Shown: one piece after another, positions 7,897 through 16,932 of the stretch
Position numbering within the stretch: position 1 is the first letter of the stretch
Layout: each line of letters starts with the position of its first letter
From: Catenulispora acidiphila DSM 44928
GTDB taxonomy: Bacteria > Actinomycetota > Actinomycetes > Streptomycetales > Catenulisporaceae
Reading direction: 5' to 3'
NCBI RefSeq assembly: GCF_000024025.1
Contig: NC_013131.1
Span: 7,688,001 to 7,752,000, forward strand
DNA length: 64,000 nucleotides
Program-made: the position numbers and the translations under genes
The notes under the pieces: generated by a model
Told to the model about the DNA's origin: nothing
Database searches by the model: none
The model's input: the letters and a program-made list of their open reading frames with translations, nothing else

Positions 7897-8946
7897 ATGC
7901 AGTACATCAAGCTTGGCACGACCGGCCTGGACGTCTCCCCCATCGCGATCGGCGCGATGAGCTACGGCGAGCCGGATCGCGGGCATCCCGTGTGGTCCAA
8001 GGGCGAGCAGGAGGCGCGACCGCTGATCCAGCACGCCCTGGCCGCCGGGATCAACTTCTTCGACACCGCGAACATGTACTCCAACGGCTCCAGCGAGGAG
8101 ATCCTCGGCCGGGCGCTGAAGGACTTCGCCGATCGCGACGAGGTGGTGATCGCCACCAAGCTGCGCCATCCGATGCGGACCGGCCCGAACGGGCGCGGCC
8201 TGTCGCGCAAGGCGGTCATGACCGAGGTCGACCACTCGCTGCGCCGCCTGGGCACCGACTACATCGACCTGTACCAGATCCACCGCAACGACCACGCGAC
8301 CCCGTGGGAGGAGACGCTCGAAGCGCTCAGCGACCTGGCGAAGGCCGGCAAGGTGCGCTACCTCGGCGCCTCGTCCATGCACGCCTGGGAGTTCGCTAAA
8401 GCGCTGCACCTGCAAAAGCAGCACGGCTGGGCGCGCTTCGTGTCCATGCAGGACCACTACAACCTGCTCGCCCGCGAGGAGGAGCGCGAGATGATCCCGC
8501 TGTGCCTGGACGAGGGCGTCGGCACGATCGTCTGGTCCCCGCTGGCCCGCGGCCGCCTCGCCCGCGCCTGGGACGAGGGCAAGGCGACGGCGCGCGCGGA
8601 GACCGACGGCGCCTTCGCGGACCTGCTCTACAGCCCTGAGACCGAAGCGTCCAACCACGCGATCGTCGACGCGGTCGGCAAGGTCGCCGCCGCGCACGGC
8701 GTCAGCCGCGCCCAGATCGCCCTGGCGTGGCTGCGCCGGCAGCCGGTCGTCACGGCTCCGCTGGTCGGCGCCGGCACGGTCCAGCAGATCGACGACGCCG
8801 TCGCCTCCCTCGACGTGGAACTCGGCGACGAGGAGGTGCGGGCGTTGCAGGCTCCTTACACACCGCGGCACGACTGGCAGGGCGTCTCGGACGAAGCTGA
8901 GATGGAAGCCATTCGGCGACGCATCCCGGGGATGTCCTTGGCGTGA
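7897..8946 (+). CDS. Aldo/keto reductase
   Basis: A 349-residue NADPH-dependent TIM-barrel oxidoreductase. The catalytic tetrad is visible: Asp56 and Tyr61 (NFFDTANMYSNGSSEE), Lys88 (IATKLR) and His129 (YQIHRND). The cofactor region near the C-terminus reads ALAWLRRQPVVTAPLVGAGT. The length and the insertion of residues after FDTANMYSNG fit the AKR11/YajO-like group, which reduces small aldehydes. AGAGG lies 9 bases before the ATG at 7897. It is divergent from the TetR gene with a double operator between, so expression is probably induced by a reactive carbonyl or a drug-like ligand. Substrate unknown. Confidence 0.88.
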   Translation: MQYIKLGTTGLDVSPIAIGAMSYGEPDRGHPVWSKGEQEARPLIQHALAAGINFFDTANMYSNGSSEEILGRALKDFADRDEVVIATKLRHPMRTGPNGRGLSRKAVMTEVDHSLRRLGTDYIDLYQIHRNDHATPWEETLEALSDLAKAGKVRYLGASSMHAWEFAKALHLQKQHGWARFVSMQDHYNLLAREEEREMIPLCLDEGVGTIVWSPLARGRLARAWDEGKATARAETDGAFADLLYSPETEASNHAIVDAVGKVAAAHGVSRAQIALAWLRRQPVVTAPLVGAGTVQQIDDAVASLDVELGDEEVRALQAPYTPRHDWQGVSDEAEMEAIRRRIPGMSLA

Positions 8947-8970
8947 GACGCCCTGCCGGTCAGCGGTGGT

Positions 8971-11778
8971 TCACGAACAGGCCGCGCCGTTCACCGAGAA
9001 CGCTGTCGGACTGGTGTCGTTCGACGTCCATGTGCCCTGGAACCCGAACGACGCCGACGATCCCGAGGCCACAGAACCGTTGTAGGCCACGTTCGTGGCA
9101 CTGACCTTGGCTCCGGTCTGGGTCACGGTGGCGTTCCAACCGTTGGTCACCTTCTGGTCGCCGGGATAGGTCCAGGCGACCGTCCAGGCGGTCCACGGGC
9201 TCGCGCCGGTGTTGGCGACGGTGATGTTCGCCGTGAAGCCGCCACCCCATTCGCTCGCCTTGGTGTAGGTCACGTGGCACGTGCCCGCCGGGGCACTGGA
9301 CGACGGCGTCGTGGACGGGGTCGCGCTCGGGGTGGTGGAAGGCGTCGTCGAGGGTGTCGTCGAGGGAGTGGTGGACGGCGTGGTGCTCGGTGTCGTCGAA
9401 GGAGAAGAGGAAGACGAACTCCCCGTCCCCGTCATAGTCCCGTAGACGATCCCTCGTCCGTTGGTCCCGACATAAACCCGTCCGTACACCCGCGGGTCGC
9501 CGGTGATCGCGGCGCCGATGTTGCCCCACTGGTGCTGGTCGTCGTTGATGCGGGTCCAAGTGCTGCCGTCGTCGTCGGAGCGGAAGATGCCGCGCACGCC
9601 GCCGATCTCGGCGATCGTGTACAGCGCCTTGTTCGTGCGGCCGGGTGCGGGAGCGCCGAAGCCGATGTTGTCGGCCTGCTGGACGTTCGCCAGCTTCGTC
9701 CAGGTGGCGCCGGAGTCCGTGGAGTGCCACAGACCGTAGGCGCCGGAGGTGGAGCCGCCGGCCAGCCAGAGGTCGCCCTCGGTGCCGGGGACTGCGTGGA
9801 CGTAGGCGCCTCCCGTGCCCGAGGGCAGGTTCGTGGCAGCGGAGGCGGTGAAGGTCTTGCCGCCGTCGGTGCTGAGGTAGAACGTGCCGGTGGCGTAGTT
9901 GAAGCCGTAGAACTTCTTCGGGTTGACCCGGTCGCTGCGCACCTGCGCGCCGGCGGGTATGCCGGTCGAAGCAGTCCACGAACTCCCGGTCGTGGTCGTG
10001 TAGCTGACCGCGGCACTGGTCGGCGACCACACCGCCGCGCTGCCGTCGGCCGCCATCGCCACCGTGCCGCCGGCGGTGACGCCCGAGGGCTGCGACGACG
10101 CCGCGTACCAGTCGGCGCCGTCGTCCGAGGAGAACGCCGCCGAGTTCACGGTCGAGCTGCCGTTGCCGACGCGGACCACGTCGTTCGGGTTCGCCTCGGC
10201 GTAGTCGATACTCGTGGACGTGCTCCAGTTCGGGCTCTGATACATCATCGCCGGGACCTTGGTGAGGTCCGTGTGCCGGAAGCCGTCCACATCACCGAGC
10301 GCGGACAGCAGCGGCGCGCCGGACGGCGGCGACACCAGGTCGGTGACCGCGGTCTCCTCGATCCCTTGCGCCATCACGGAGAGCTTCACCTTCGCCGTGC
10401 TGGAGTCCCACGCCGTCAGGTTCGTCGTGCCGTACAGCGTCGCGCCGGTGCCGAACATCATGCGGTCGCTGTTGAAGGGGTCGATCGCCAACCCCTCGCT
10501 CATCCACCCGAGCTTCGGCGTCTCCTCCGGCGGCGAGGGGTAGTTGCCCCACGACAGCCACGGCGAGGCGGAGACGTCCAGCGTGTACTTGTCGACGCGG
10601 GTCGGATACCCGTTGTAGGACCAAGCGTTCGTCCACGTCGCGCCGCCGTCGGTGGAGCGGTAGATAAAGGTGTCCGGCCACCACGAGCTGTAGCCGGTGA
10701 CCATGATGGTGTTCGGGTGCTGCTGGTCGATGGTCAGCCCGCTGTAACCGTAGAAGTCGTTCGACGTGTCGCTGGACTTGACCGGGCTGATCTGCGTCCA
10801 GGTCCCGGAGGCGATCGCGTACTTCCACACGTCCCCGGAAGCGCCGTCGTAGGGACCACCCTTGTCGCTGGTGGTGATGTACAGGTAGGCGCCGGTCGGA
10901 TCCACCAGGCCCTTGTGTGCCAGGAAGCCGGTCGGCTGCCCGGCGACGCGGCTCCACGTCGCGCCGCCGTTGGTCGACTCGTAGACCGTGTTCTGCACGT
11001 CCGCGACGCCGACGAAGATGGTCTTGGTCGGCGTGCCGGCGGCTCCGGTCGTCCCGGAGGCCTTGTCGAAGGCGACCCAGGCGACGCCCTGGTTGTCCGA
11101 GAGGTAGCCGGTGGTGTCGGTCGAGTCCTGCACGTAGTTGCCGACGTTCGGGAACGCCGTCACCTGCGCCCACGTCACGCCGTAGTCAGTGCTCTTCCAC
11201 AGTCCGTGCCCGCTGGGCATTCCCATGTACAGCACGGCGTCGTCGTTGGGGTCGACCATCAGCCGCTCCCCCATTCCGCGCCCCGGCATGTTCCCGCCGA
11301 GCTTGAACGGCAGCGGCGTCGCAGACCACGTACTCCCCTGGTCGGTGGAGCGCAGGATCGCGCCGTTGTTCGGGTCCCAGCTGTTCGTGTACATCCCGAC
11401 CGCCGCGTAGACGCGGTTGGTCTGCACCGGATCCGCGGCGACCGAGACGACGCCCTGCTCGTTCCAGTTGGTGAAGCCGACCCAGTCCAACAGCGGCGTC
11501 CAACTGCTCGAGCTCTGATTCCAGCGGTACATCCCACCGATGTCGGTGCGGGCATAGGCGACGTTCTTCGCGCCGGTGTTGAAGACGACGTCCGGCACGA
11601 AGCCGCCGCCGACGATCGGCACGTTCTGCCACGTATAACCGGAACCGGAGGCCGCCGAGGCTGCCGAGGCCGCGGCGGCGGTACTGCCGCTCAACGACAC
11701 ACTGACGACGCCGAGCCCGGCGACGGCGAGCACGGCGCCGAGCACCGCGCTTACCGCGTTCTTCCAGCTTCTTCGCAT
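8971..11778 (-). CDS. Secreted GH74 xyloglucanase/endoglucanase with C-terminal CBM2
   Basis: A 935-residue secreted enzyme. It has a signal peptide (MRRSWKNAVSAVLGAVLAVAG and on, cut near residue 38). The twin seven-bladed propeller catalytic region spans about 45-770 with many repeats of the STDGGATW / SSDDGADW kind. Acidic residues in ARTDIGGMYRW and SALGDVDGFRHTD match the two catalytic aspartates known in GH74. A Ser/Thr-Pro linker (PSTTPSTTPS repeats) leads to a CBM2 with CHVTYTKASEWGGGF and a terminal cysteine. GH74 enzymes cut xyloglucan or beta-1,4-glucan. GAGGAGGG precedes the ATG. A 14-bp LacI-type palindrome lies 36 bp upstream. Here the CBM is C-terminal, unlike the two neighbouring cellulases. 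Confidence 0.92.
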   Translation of the reverse strand: MRRSWKNAVSAVLGAVLAVAGLGVVSVSLSGSTAAAASAASAASGSGYTWQNVPIVGGGFVPDVVFNTGAKNVAYARTDIGGMYRWNQSSSSWTPLLDWVGFTNWNEQGVVSVAADPVQTNRVYAAVGMYTNSWDPNNGAILRSTDQGSTWSATPLPFKLGGNMPGRGMGERLMVDPNDDAVLYMGMPSGHGLWKSTDYGVTWAQVTAFPNVGNYVQDSTDTTGYLSDNQGVAWVAFDKASGTTGAAGTPTKTIFVGVADVQNTVYESTNGGATWSRVAGQPTGFLAHKGLVDPTGAYLYITTSDKGGPYDGASGDVWKYAIASGTWTQISPVKSSDTSNDFYGYSGLTIDQQHPNTIMVTGYSSWWPDTFIYRSTDGGATWTNAWSYNGYPTRVDKYTLDVSASPWLSWGNYPSPPEETPKLGWMSEGLAIDPFNSDRMMFGTGATLYGTTNLTAWDSSTAKVKLSVMAQGIEETAVTDLVSPPSGAPLLSALGDVDGFRHTDLTKVPAMMYQSPNWSTSTSIDYAEANPNDVVRVGNGSSTVNSAAFSSDDGADWYAASSQPSGVTAGGTVAMAADGSAAVWSPTSAAVSYTTTTGSSWTASTGIPAGAQVRSDRVNPKKFYGFNYATGTFYLSTDGGKTFTASAATNLPSGTGGAYVHAVPGTEGDLWLAGGSTSGAYGLWHSTDSGATWTKLANVQQADNIGFGAPAPGRTNKALYTIAEIGGVRGIFRSDDDGSTWTRINDDQHQWGNIGAAITGDPRVYGRVYVGTNGRGIVYGTMTGTGSSSSSSPSTTPSTTPSTTPSTTPSTTPSTTPSATPSTTPSSSAPAGTCHVTYTKASEWGGGFTANITVANTGASPWTAWTVAWTYPGDQKVTNGWNATVTQTGAKVSATNVAYNGSVASGSSASFGFQGTWTSNDTSPTAFSVNGAACS

Positions 11779-11813
11779 GTTTCCCTCCTCAGGGAAGTGA
11801 GATGATCAAACTG

Positions 11814-11827
11814 TCGAAGCGCTTCGA
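11814..11827. promoter_or_regulatory. LacI-type operator upstream of the GH74 gene
   Basis: The perfect 14-bp palindrome TCGAAGCGCTTCGA has the AGCGCT core of CebR-like LacI operators. It sits 36-49 bp upstream of the GH74 start, where a repressor would block transcription. The same core is in the palindrome by the LacI gene at 15 kb. Confidence 0.75.
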
Positions 11828-11888
11828 TTGAGTGGCCGGAAAGAGCCCGGTGCCGCGTGGCACCGGGCCCGCCCGATCCGCTCAGTGG

Positions 11889-13790
11889 CTACATCGCGGG
11901 ATAGGCGTTCTCCACCTCCTGCTGGAATTCAGCGGCGAACCACTGTCCGGCCGGCACGTCGTAGCCGGGGATCGACCCGGTCGAGTAGGTCCCGCCGTTG
12001 CCGTCGGTGTTGGTCCCGGCCGGGTCGCAGTGCGGGTCGCCGTGGCTGTGCGAGGCGCTCGGGTAGTCGCCGTCGGACTCCCCCGGAGGCTTGATCCACA
12101 CGTAGGCGATGATGTGGTTGGACGCGCCGTACGGCTGTACCGTCGGCCGCGAGCCGACCCCCGCGCCGTTCTGGTTGCACCAGTCACCGCGGAAGGAGCG
12201 CTGGTCCACCTTGTTGGCCGCGACGTAGGTGTCCACGGTCGTCGGCGAGGAGTTCAGCGCGGTCGGGCGGTTCGGGCCGCCCCAGCCGTTGCGCGAGGTG
12301 TCGATGAGCATCCCGATGTTGGCCGAGAAGCCCTGGCCGACCAGTTGGCTGTACATCGCCTGGTCGTAGTCGTACTCGTCGAAGTACGGGTTGTACTGGT
12401 AGAACTTCGCCGAGTCCAGCGGGTTGCCGCCGACCTGCAGGGTCGAGTTCGGCAGGAACGGCTCGGTGGTCGGGGTGTAGTTGGCCGTGTTGGAGATGAA
12501 GCCGTCGACGCTGGCGAACCCGGCCGTCGTGGCCCGGGCCACCTTGGCGAACTCCTGCGCCGCCGGACCCATGTTGGAGGACCAGCCCAGCCACGCCGAG
12601 TGCGCGATGTCCACGTAGTTGTAGACGTTGGAGATCGCGTGCAGCTTGTTCAGGGCGTATTCGACCCCGGACTCGTAGAACGGCGTCGCCGTCGCGCACG
12701 CGGACTTGCTCTGGTTGGTCACCGCGTTCGGCAGCGAGTCCGGTTCGACGATCGCGACGATCCGGATGCCGGAGTACTTCGGGTCGGCCAGGATCGCCGA
12801 GATCGGGTCGATGTACTGCGACTCGTACTCGGTCAGGCCGGCGGCGGTCGCCGGGATCTCGCCGTTGGAGGCCAGTGCGGCGCAGTCGCGCCCCGGCAGG
12901 TCGTAGATGACGACCTCGAAGGTGATCGGAGTCCCCGCCTTCTGCTGGCTCAGCGCCTGATCCAGATGCCACTGCAGACCGTGGTGCACGCTGTCGCCGG
13001 TGCCGGTGATGGCCGCGATCCGGTCCATCCAGACCGCGGTCGCGTAGCCGGCCATCTTCGACTCGGAGGCTGCCAGAGCCGGGTTCGACGACTGGTCGGC
13101 GGCCGCCTGGGCGTTGACCTCGCCGGCGTAGTCCGGGCTCAGGTACTGCGAGGCGCCCACGAACGGGTTGGCCACGTGCCCGCCTCCGCCGCCGCCGGTC
13201 GACGGGGTCGTCGAGGGCGTGGTGGACGGCGTGGTGGAGGGCGTCGTAGACGGGGTCGTGGACGGGGTCGTGCTCGGCGTGGTCGTCGGCGTCGTGGACG
13301 GCGTGGACGGCGTGGTCGTCGGCGTCGTCGGCGGCGGAGTGGTCCCGCTGCACGTCATCCCGTTGACCGAGAACGACGTCGGCGCCGCGTTGGTCCCGGA
13401 GTAGCCGAAGTTCCCCGCCGGGGTCACGGTTCCGCCGGAGGCCACCGCGCCGTTATAGGACGCGTTGGTGACGGTGACCGTCTTGCCGGACTGGTTCCAG
13501 GTGCCGTTCCAGCCGTTCTGCAGCGTCTGGTTGCCGGCGTAGGAGTAGCTGAGCGTCCAGTTCGTCCACGCCGGACCGTTGTCGGTGATGACCACCTGCG
13601 CGCCGAAGCCGCTCCCGGAGTCCCACGTCGTGGAGTACACCGCGGTGCATCCGGCGGCGGTCGCCGCGTTCGAGCTGGTCGTGGTCAGCGCCGCGAGCCC
13701 GCCGGCCACCCCAAGCGTCACACCGGCTGCCACGAAGGCACTGGTGAGGCGTCTGGCTCTGCCGGTGGCGCTGGGTGAGCTTTGTCCCAT
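11889..13790 (-). CDS. Secreted GH6 cellobiohydrolase-type cellulase with N-terminal CBM2
   Basis: A 633-residue secreted cellulase. It has a signal peptide (about 1-43). A CBM2 from Cys48 to Cys147 carries the exposed tryptophans of this module (PAWTNWTL, NGWNGTW). A Pro/Thr/Ser linker of about 50 residues with PSTTPSTT repeats ends in Gly6, and a GH6 barrel runs from about 208. Catalytic aspartates are seen in IYDLPGRDCAA (Asp302) and AIVEPDSLPN (Asp351). The late loop region with WCNQNGAG and GDPHCDPAGTNTDGN resembles exo-acting bacterial GH6 enzymes (Cel6B type). They release cellobiose from the non-reducing chain end. AGGAGAGG precedes the ATG. No AGCGCT palindrome was found just upstream, unlike its neighbours. 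Confidence 0.93.
   Translation of the reverse strand: MGQSSPSATGRARRLTSAFVAAGVTLGVAGGLAALTTTSSNAATAAGCTAVYSTTWDSGSGFGAQVVITDNGPAWTNWTLSYSYAGNQTLQNGWNGTWNQSGKTVTVTNASYNGAVASGGTVTPAGNFGYSGTNAAPTSFSVNGMTCSGTTPPPTTPTTTPSTPSTTPTTTPSTTPSTTPSTTPSTTPSTTPSTTPSTGGGGGGHVANPFVGASQYLSPDYAGEVNAQAAADQSSNPALAASESKMAGYATAVWMDRIAAITGTGDSVHHGLQWHLDQALSQQKAGTPITFEVVIYDLPGRDCAALASNGEIPATAAGLTEYESQYIDPISAILADPKYSGIRIVAIVEPDSLPNAVTNQSKSACATATPFYESGVEYALNKLHAISNVYNYVDIAHSAWLGWSSNMGPAAQEFAKVARATTAGFASVDGFISNTANYTPTTEPFLPNSTLQVGGNPLDSAKFYQYNPYFDEYDYDQAMYSQLVGQGFSANIGMLIDTSRNGWGGPNRPTALNSSPTTVDTYVAANKVDQRSFRGDWCNQNGAGVGSRPTVQPYGASNHIIAYVWIKPPGESDGDYPSASHSHGDPHCDPAGTNTDGNGGTYSTGSIPGYDVPAGQWFAAEFQQEVENAYPAM
13168..13345. 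repeat. Tandem codon repeat encoding the Pro/Thr linker of the GH6 enzyme
   Basis: The linker is encoded by repeated GTCGTGGACGGG-like 12-mers on the plus strand (PSTT on the coding strand). Similar repeats lie in the GH74 linker (about 9290-9400) and the GH5 linker (about 15675-15785). These are within coding DNA and are recombination-prone. Confidence 0.7.
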
Positions 13791-13875
13791 GATCCTCTCC
13801 TCTCTGCTGGTTGTCCCAGGCTCCGAAGAGCCCTGATATGCGAGCCCTCCTGGGTTCGAGGGCGCGGCGGCGGAG

Positions 13876-13895
13876 CCGTCCCCACCGCGGGACGG
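13876..13895. terminator. Hairpin after the LacI gene
   Basis: A 7-bp stem, CCGTCCC at 13876-13882 and GGGACGG at 13889-13895, has a 6-base loop. It lies about 20 bp beyond the LacI stop and before the GH6 gene on the same strand, which suggests that the two are transcribed separately. Confidence 0.5.
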
Positions 13896-13915
13896 ATGTC
13901 AGTGCTCGGCGATGC

Positions 13916-14932
13916 TCAGCCGGAGTCGCGCACCACCAGCTCGGTGGGGAACACCGTCGCCGGGGGCATGTCGACCTCCCCGATGAGCCGCCTGGTGAGA
14001 TGCCGGGCCATCGCCTCTCCCATGTCCTCCACGGGCTGGCGGACGGTGGTCAGGCGCGGATCGGTGTGCAGGGCCAGCGGCGCGTCGTCGAAGCCGACGA
14101 CCGCGACGTCGTCCGGGACCCGGCGTCCGGCCCGCCGCAGGGCGCGCAGGGCGCCCAGGGCCATCAGGTCGGACGCGGCGAACACCGCGTCCAGGTCCGG
14201 GTGGTGCTCCAAGAGCCGCTGCATCGCGTGCTCCCCGGAGGTCGGGGTGAAGTCGCCGTAGGCGATGGTGCCCACGGCGTCGGCTTCGGCGATCGCGTCG
14301 CGGTAGCCGGCCCGGCGGTCGGCGCCGACCGCCATGTCGGGCGGTCCGGCGATCGACACCACCTTGCGGCGCCCGGACTTCAGCAGACGGTTCACCGCCT
14401 CGTACGCGCCGCAGCGGTTGTCGGCGTCGACGTAGGGCAGCTCGCCCGGCGTCATCGGACGGCCGGCGGCGACCGTCGGCACGCGCATGGCGCGCAGCAT
14501 CGGGACCAACGGGTCCCGATCGTGAGCGCTGATCAGGAGAACGCCGTCGGCGAGCCCCTTGGACAGGTAGCGCTCGACCGAGCCGTGGTCGGCCGGTCCG
14601 CGCACGACGAGCAGGACCAACTGGATGTCGCCGGTGCGCAGAGCCTGCCCGGCGCCGAGCAATATTCGGGAGAAGAAGGTGTCCGCGAAAAGCCGCACAC
14701 CGTCCTCGCACACCACCGCGGCGATCGAGCTGACCTTGGCCCGGCGCGAGGCGCGGGCCCGCTGGCGGACGTAGGACAGGCGGGAAACTGCGTTGTGTAC
14801 TTCGGTACGGGCGCTGCCGCTGACCCCTGCGGTGCCGTTGAGCACACGCGAGGCGGTGGCTGGGGAAACACCGGCCAACGCGGCCACGTCGGCCAGGGTG
14901 GGGCGCGGACCCGGAGTGGCGGAACGGGTCAT
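13916..14932 (-). CDS. LacI-family repressor of the cellulase cluster (CebR-like)
   Basis: A 338-residue LacI/GalR regulator. The N-terminal helix-turn-helix and hinge read PTLADVAALAGVSPATASRV followed by LNGTAGVSGSARTEV. A periplasmic-binding-protein-like sugar domain follows (SSIAAVVCEDGVRLFADTFF, VAVVGFDDAPLALHTDPRLT). The ATG at 14932 was chosen because GGAG lies 10 bases upstream. A GTG 19 codons earlier is in frame but has no ribosome site. Its position between GH6 and GH5 genes, and the 22-bp palindrome ahead of it, suggest cello-oligosaccharide-responsive repression of this cluster and autoregulation. No cellobiose transporter is in the window. Confidence 0.85.
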   Translation of the reverse strand: MTRSATPGPRPTLADVAALAGVSPATASRVLNGTAGVSGSARTEVHNAVSRLSYVRQRARASRRAKVSSIAAVVCEDGVRLFADTFFSRILLGAGQALRTGDIQLVLLVVRGPADHGSVERYLSKGLADGVLLISAHDRDPLVPMLRAMRVPTVAAGRPMTPGELPYVDADNRCGAYEAVNRLLKSGRRKVVSIAGPPDMAVGADRRAGYRDAIAEADAVGTIAYGDFTPTSGEHAMQRLLEHHPDLDAVFAASDLMALGALRALRRAGRRVPDDVAVVGFDDAPLALHTDPRLTTVRQPVEDMGEAMARHLTRRLIGEVDMPPATVFPTELVVRDSG

Positions 14933-14995
14933 CTCAAAGTTCTCCGACTTGTGGGGGGACGGATGAACAGCGGGTGTCGGACGGCTCACGTCAAG

Positions 14996-15017
14996 TTCAT
15001 GAGAGCGCTCTCATGAA
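14996..15017. promoter_or_regulatory. Perfect 22-bp LacI-type operator between LacI and GH5 genes
   Basis: TTCATGAGAGC (14996-15006) and GCTCTCATGAA (15007-15017) form an exact 22-bp palindrome centred on AGCGCT. It lies 64 bp before the chosen LacI start and about 180 bp before the GH5 start. A further dyad, ATGAAAGTTTCAT, at 15084-15096 and a degenerate GAAAGCGTTC at about 15150 lie closer to GH5. The main palindrome is the most plausible site for autorepression. Confidence 0.8.
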
Positions 15018-15199
15018 ACTCGTCGCACCGCACGGAGTTGTCAAGACCCGGGGTGGACGATCGGGGTGCCCGGTACCGGTGGAATGAAAGTTTCATCACC
15101 TGACGGGTGCCGTCCTGGGGATTAGCGGCTCCGACCTTGCGCCGTCGTTGAAAGCGTTCCTACGTTCCGCGCGACATGTCGGAGCGATGAAGGAGGCTT

Positions 15200-16801
15200 A
15201 TGTTCGCCAGACAGAGGCTGAGACCGCGGCCAAGACTGCGGGCGGCCCTCGGCGCGACGGCCGCCGTGGCGCTCATGGCCGGTTCGGCGACCGCGGCGGT
15301 GCTCGTACCCGGGACCGCGAGCGCCGCGACCACCGTGCAGTGTCAGGTCACGTATACGGTCGCCAACGACTGGGGTTCCGGGTTCACCACGAACATCACG
15401 ATAGCCAACGTCGGCACGAGCGCGTGGACCGGGTGGACGCTGGGCTACAGCTATTCCGGCAACCAGACGCTGCAAAGCGGCTGGAACGGAACCTGGTCGC
15501 AGTCGGGCAAGGCGGTGACGGTCGCCAACGTCTCCTATAACGGTTCAGTCGCCGCCGGCGCCACCACCAGCATCGGAGCCAATTTCACGTACAGCGGCGC
15601 GAACACCGCGCCGACCGTGTTCAGCGTCAACGGCACTACGTGCAACGGCGTGGGCTCGCCGTCCTCGCCGACGGGTACGACGCCGAGCACCACTCCCAGC
15701 ACGACGCCGAGCACTACTCCCAGCACGACCCCGAGCACCACCCCGAGTACGACGCCCAGCACCACCCCGAGCTCCCCTCCCCCGACGTCCGGCGCCCCGG
15801 CGCTGCACGTCTCGGGCAACCAGCTCCTGGACAGCACCGGCAAGGTCTTCGTCCCGCACGGGGTGAACCGCTCCGGCGCGGAGTTCGCGTGCGTGCAGGG
15901 CAAGGGCATCTTCGACGGTCCGGTCGACGACGCCTCGGTGGCGGCGATCGCCTCCTGGAAGGTGAACGTCGTCCGGGTTCCGCTGAACGAGGACTGCTGG
16001 CTCGGTGAGTCCACCGTGCTGCCGCAGTACGGCGGAGCCACGTACCAGGCGGCGATCGAGAGCTTCGTCAGTCTGCTGCACAAGCACGGCATGGCGGTCA
16101 TCCTGGACCTGCACTGGACCGACGGCGTCTACACCGGCCAGTCCTCGGCATGTTCGGTGGCGACGGCGACCTGCCAGAAGCCGATGCCCGACGCGGCGAA
16201 CGCCCCGGCGTTCTGGGCTTCGGTGGCCGGGGCGTTCAAGAACGACCAGTCGACCGTCTTCGACCTGTTCAACGAGCCCTACCCGGACTTCGCCGCGGGC
16301 TTCAACGCCGCGCTGGGCTGGTCCTGCTGGCAGAACGGCGGGACCTGCACCGGCATCAACTACCAGGTCGCCGGAATGCAGTCGCTGGTCAACGCGGTGC
16401 GCGGCGCCGGGGCGGGCAACGTCCTGATGCTCGGCGGCGTGGCGTACTCCAACGACCTGAGCCAGTGGCTGGCCCACGAGCCGACGGACCCCTCGCACAA
16501 CCTCGTGGCGTCCTGGCACTCGTACAACTTCAACTCGTGCTCGTCCTCGTCGTGCTGGGACTCCCAGGTCGCACCGGTCATCGCGCAGGTGCCGGTGATC
16601 CCTGGGGAGATCGGCGAGAACGACTGCGGCCACTCCTACATCGACACGCTGATGGCGTGGCTGGACAGCCACCACACCGGCTACGCGGCGTGGACGTGGA
16701 ACACCTGGGACTGCTCCTCGGGTCCCTCGTTGATCAGCGCGTACGACGGAACGCCCACGAACTACGGCGCCGGATACAAGGCGCACCTGGGCACCTTCTG
16801 A
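15200..16801 (+). CDS. Secreted GH5 endoglucanase with N-terminal CBM2
   Basis: A 533-residue secreted cellulase. It has a signal peptide with an Arg-rich start (cut after about residue 43, TASA). The CBM2 spans Cys48 to Cys148 (SAWTGWTL, SGWNGTWSQ). A TTPS-repeat linker covers 158-195, and a GH5 barrel runs from about 200 to the end. The acid/base is Glu359 in DLFNEPYPD and the nucleophile is Glu470 in VIPGEIGEN; HGVNRSG and the NVVRVPLNEDCW strand also match. GH5 enzymes of this kind cut internal beta-1,4-glucosidic bonds of cellulose. GAAGGAGG sits 6 bases before the ATG. It works with the GH6 exo-enzyme and GH74 enzyme nearby, and is divergent from the LacI gene. Confidence 0.92.
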   Translation: MFARQRLRPRPRLRAALGATAAVALMAGSATAAVLVPGTASAATTVQCQVTYTVANDWGSGFTTNITIANVGTSAWTGWTLGYSYSGNQTLQSGWNGTWSQSGKAVTVANVSYNGSVAAGATTSIGANFTYSGANTAPTVFSVNGTTCNGVGSPSSPTGTTPSTTPSTTPSTTPSTTPSTTPSTTPSTTPSSPPPTSGAPALHVSGNQLLDSTGKVFVPHGVNRSGAEFACVQGKGIFDGPVDDASVAAIASWKVNVVRVPLNEDCWLGESTVLPQYGGATYQAAIESFVSLLHKHGMAVILDLHWTDGVYTGQSSACSVATATCQKPMPDAANAPAFWASVAGAFKNDQSTVFDLFNEPYPDFAAGFNAALGWSCWQNGGTCTGINYQVAGMQSLVNAVRGAGAGNVLMLGGVAYSNDLSQWLAHEPTDPSHNLVASWHSYNFNSCSSSSCWDSQVAPVIAQVPVIPGEIGENDCGHSYIDTLMAWLDSHHTGYAAWTWNTWDCSSGPSLISAYDGTPTNYGAGYKAHLGTF

Positions 16802-16842
16802 CACGGTTTACCCAACACTGTTTACCTAACACGGTTTATCTG
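16801..16842. repeat. Three tandem 14-mers after the GH5 stop
   Basis: ACACGGTTTACCCA (16801-16814), ACACTGTTTACCTA (16815-16828) and ACACGGTTTATCTG (16829-16842) are head-to-tail copies. The next bases (ACACCTGACACAGG) may be a decayed fourth unit. The block lies between the GH5 stop codon and the terminator, and its role is unknown. Confidence 0.75.
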
Positions 16843-16873
16843 ACACCTGACACAGGTTCCGACACCTGGGGAT

Positions 16874-16910
16874 CGTCCGGTGCCGCCAGCAGGACCGGCG
16901 GCACCGGACG
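16874..16910. terminator. Bidirectional terminator between GH5 and xylB
   Basis: A 14-bp perfect stem, CGTCCGGTGCCGCC at 16874-16887 and its complement at 16897-16910, has a 9-base loop. It lies between two convergent genes. Confidence 0.85.
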
Positions 16911-16932
16911 AGAGTGTCGCGCCGCGACCGGG

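Noticed and set aside
9274-11805. 843-codon plus-strand frame antisense to the GH74 enzyme
   Set aside because: Arg-rich shadow; the GH74 and CBM2 motifs are on the minus strand.
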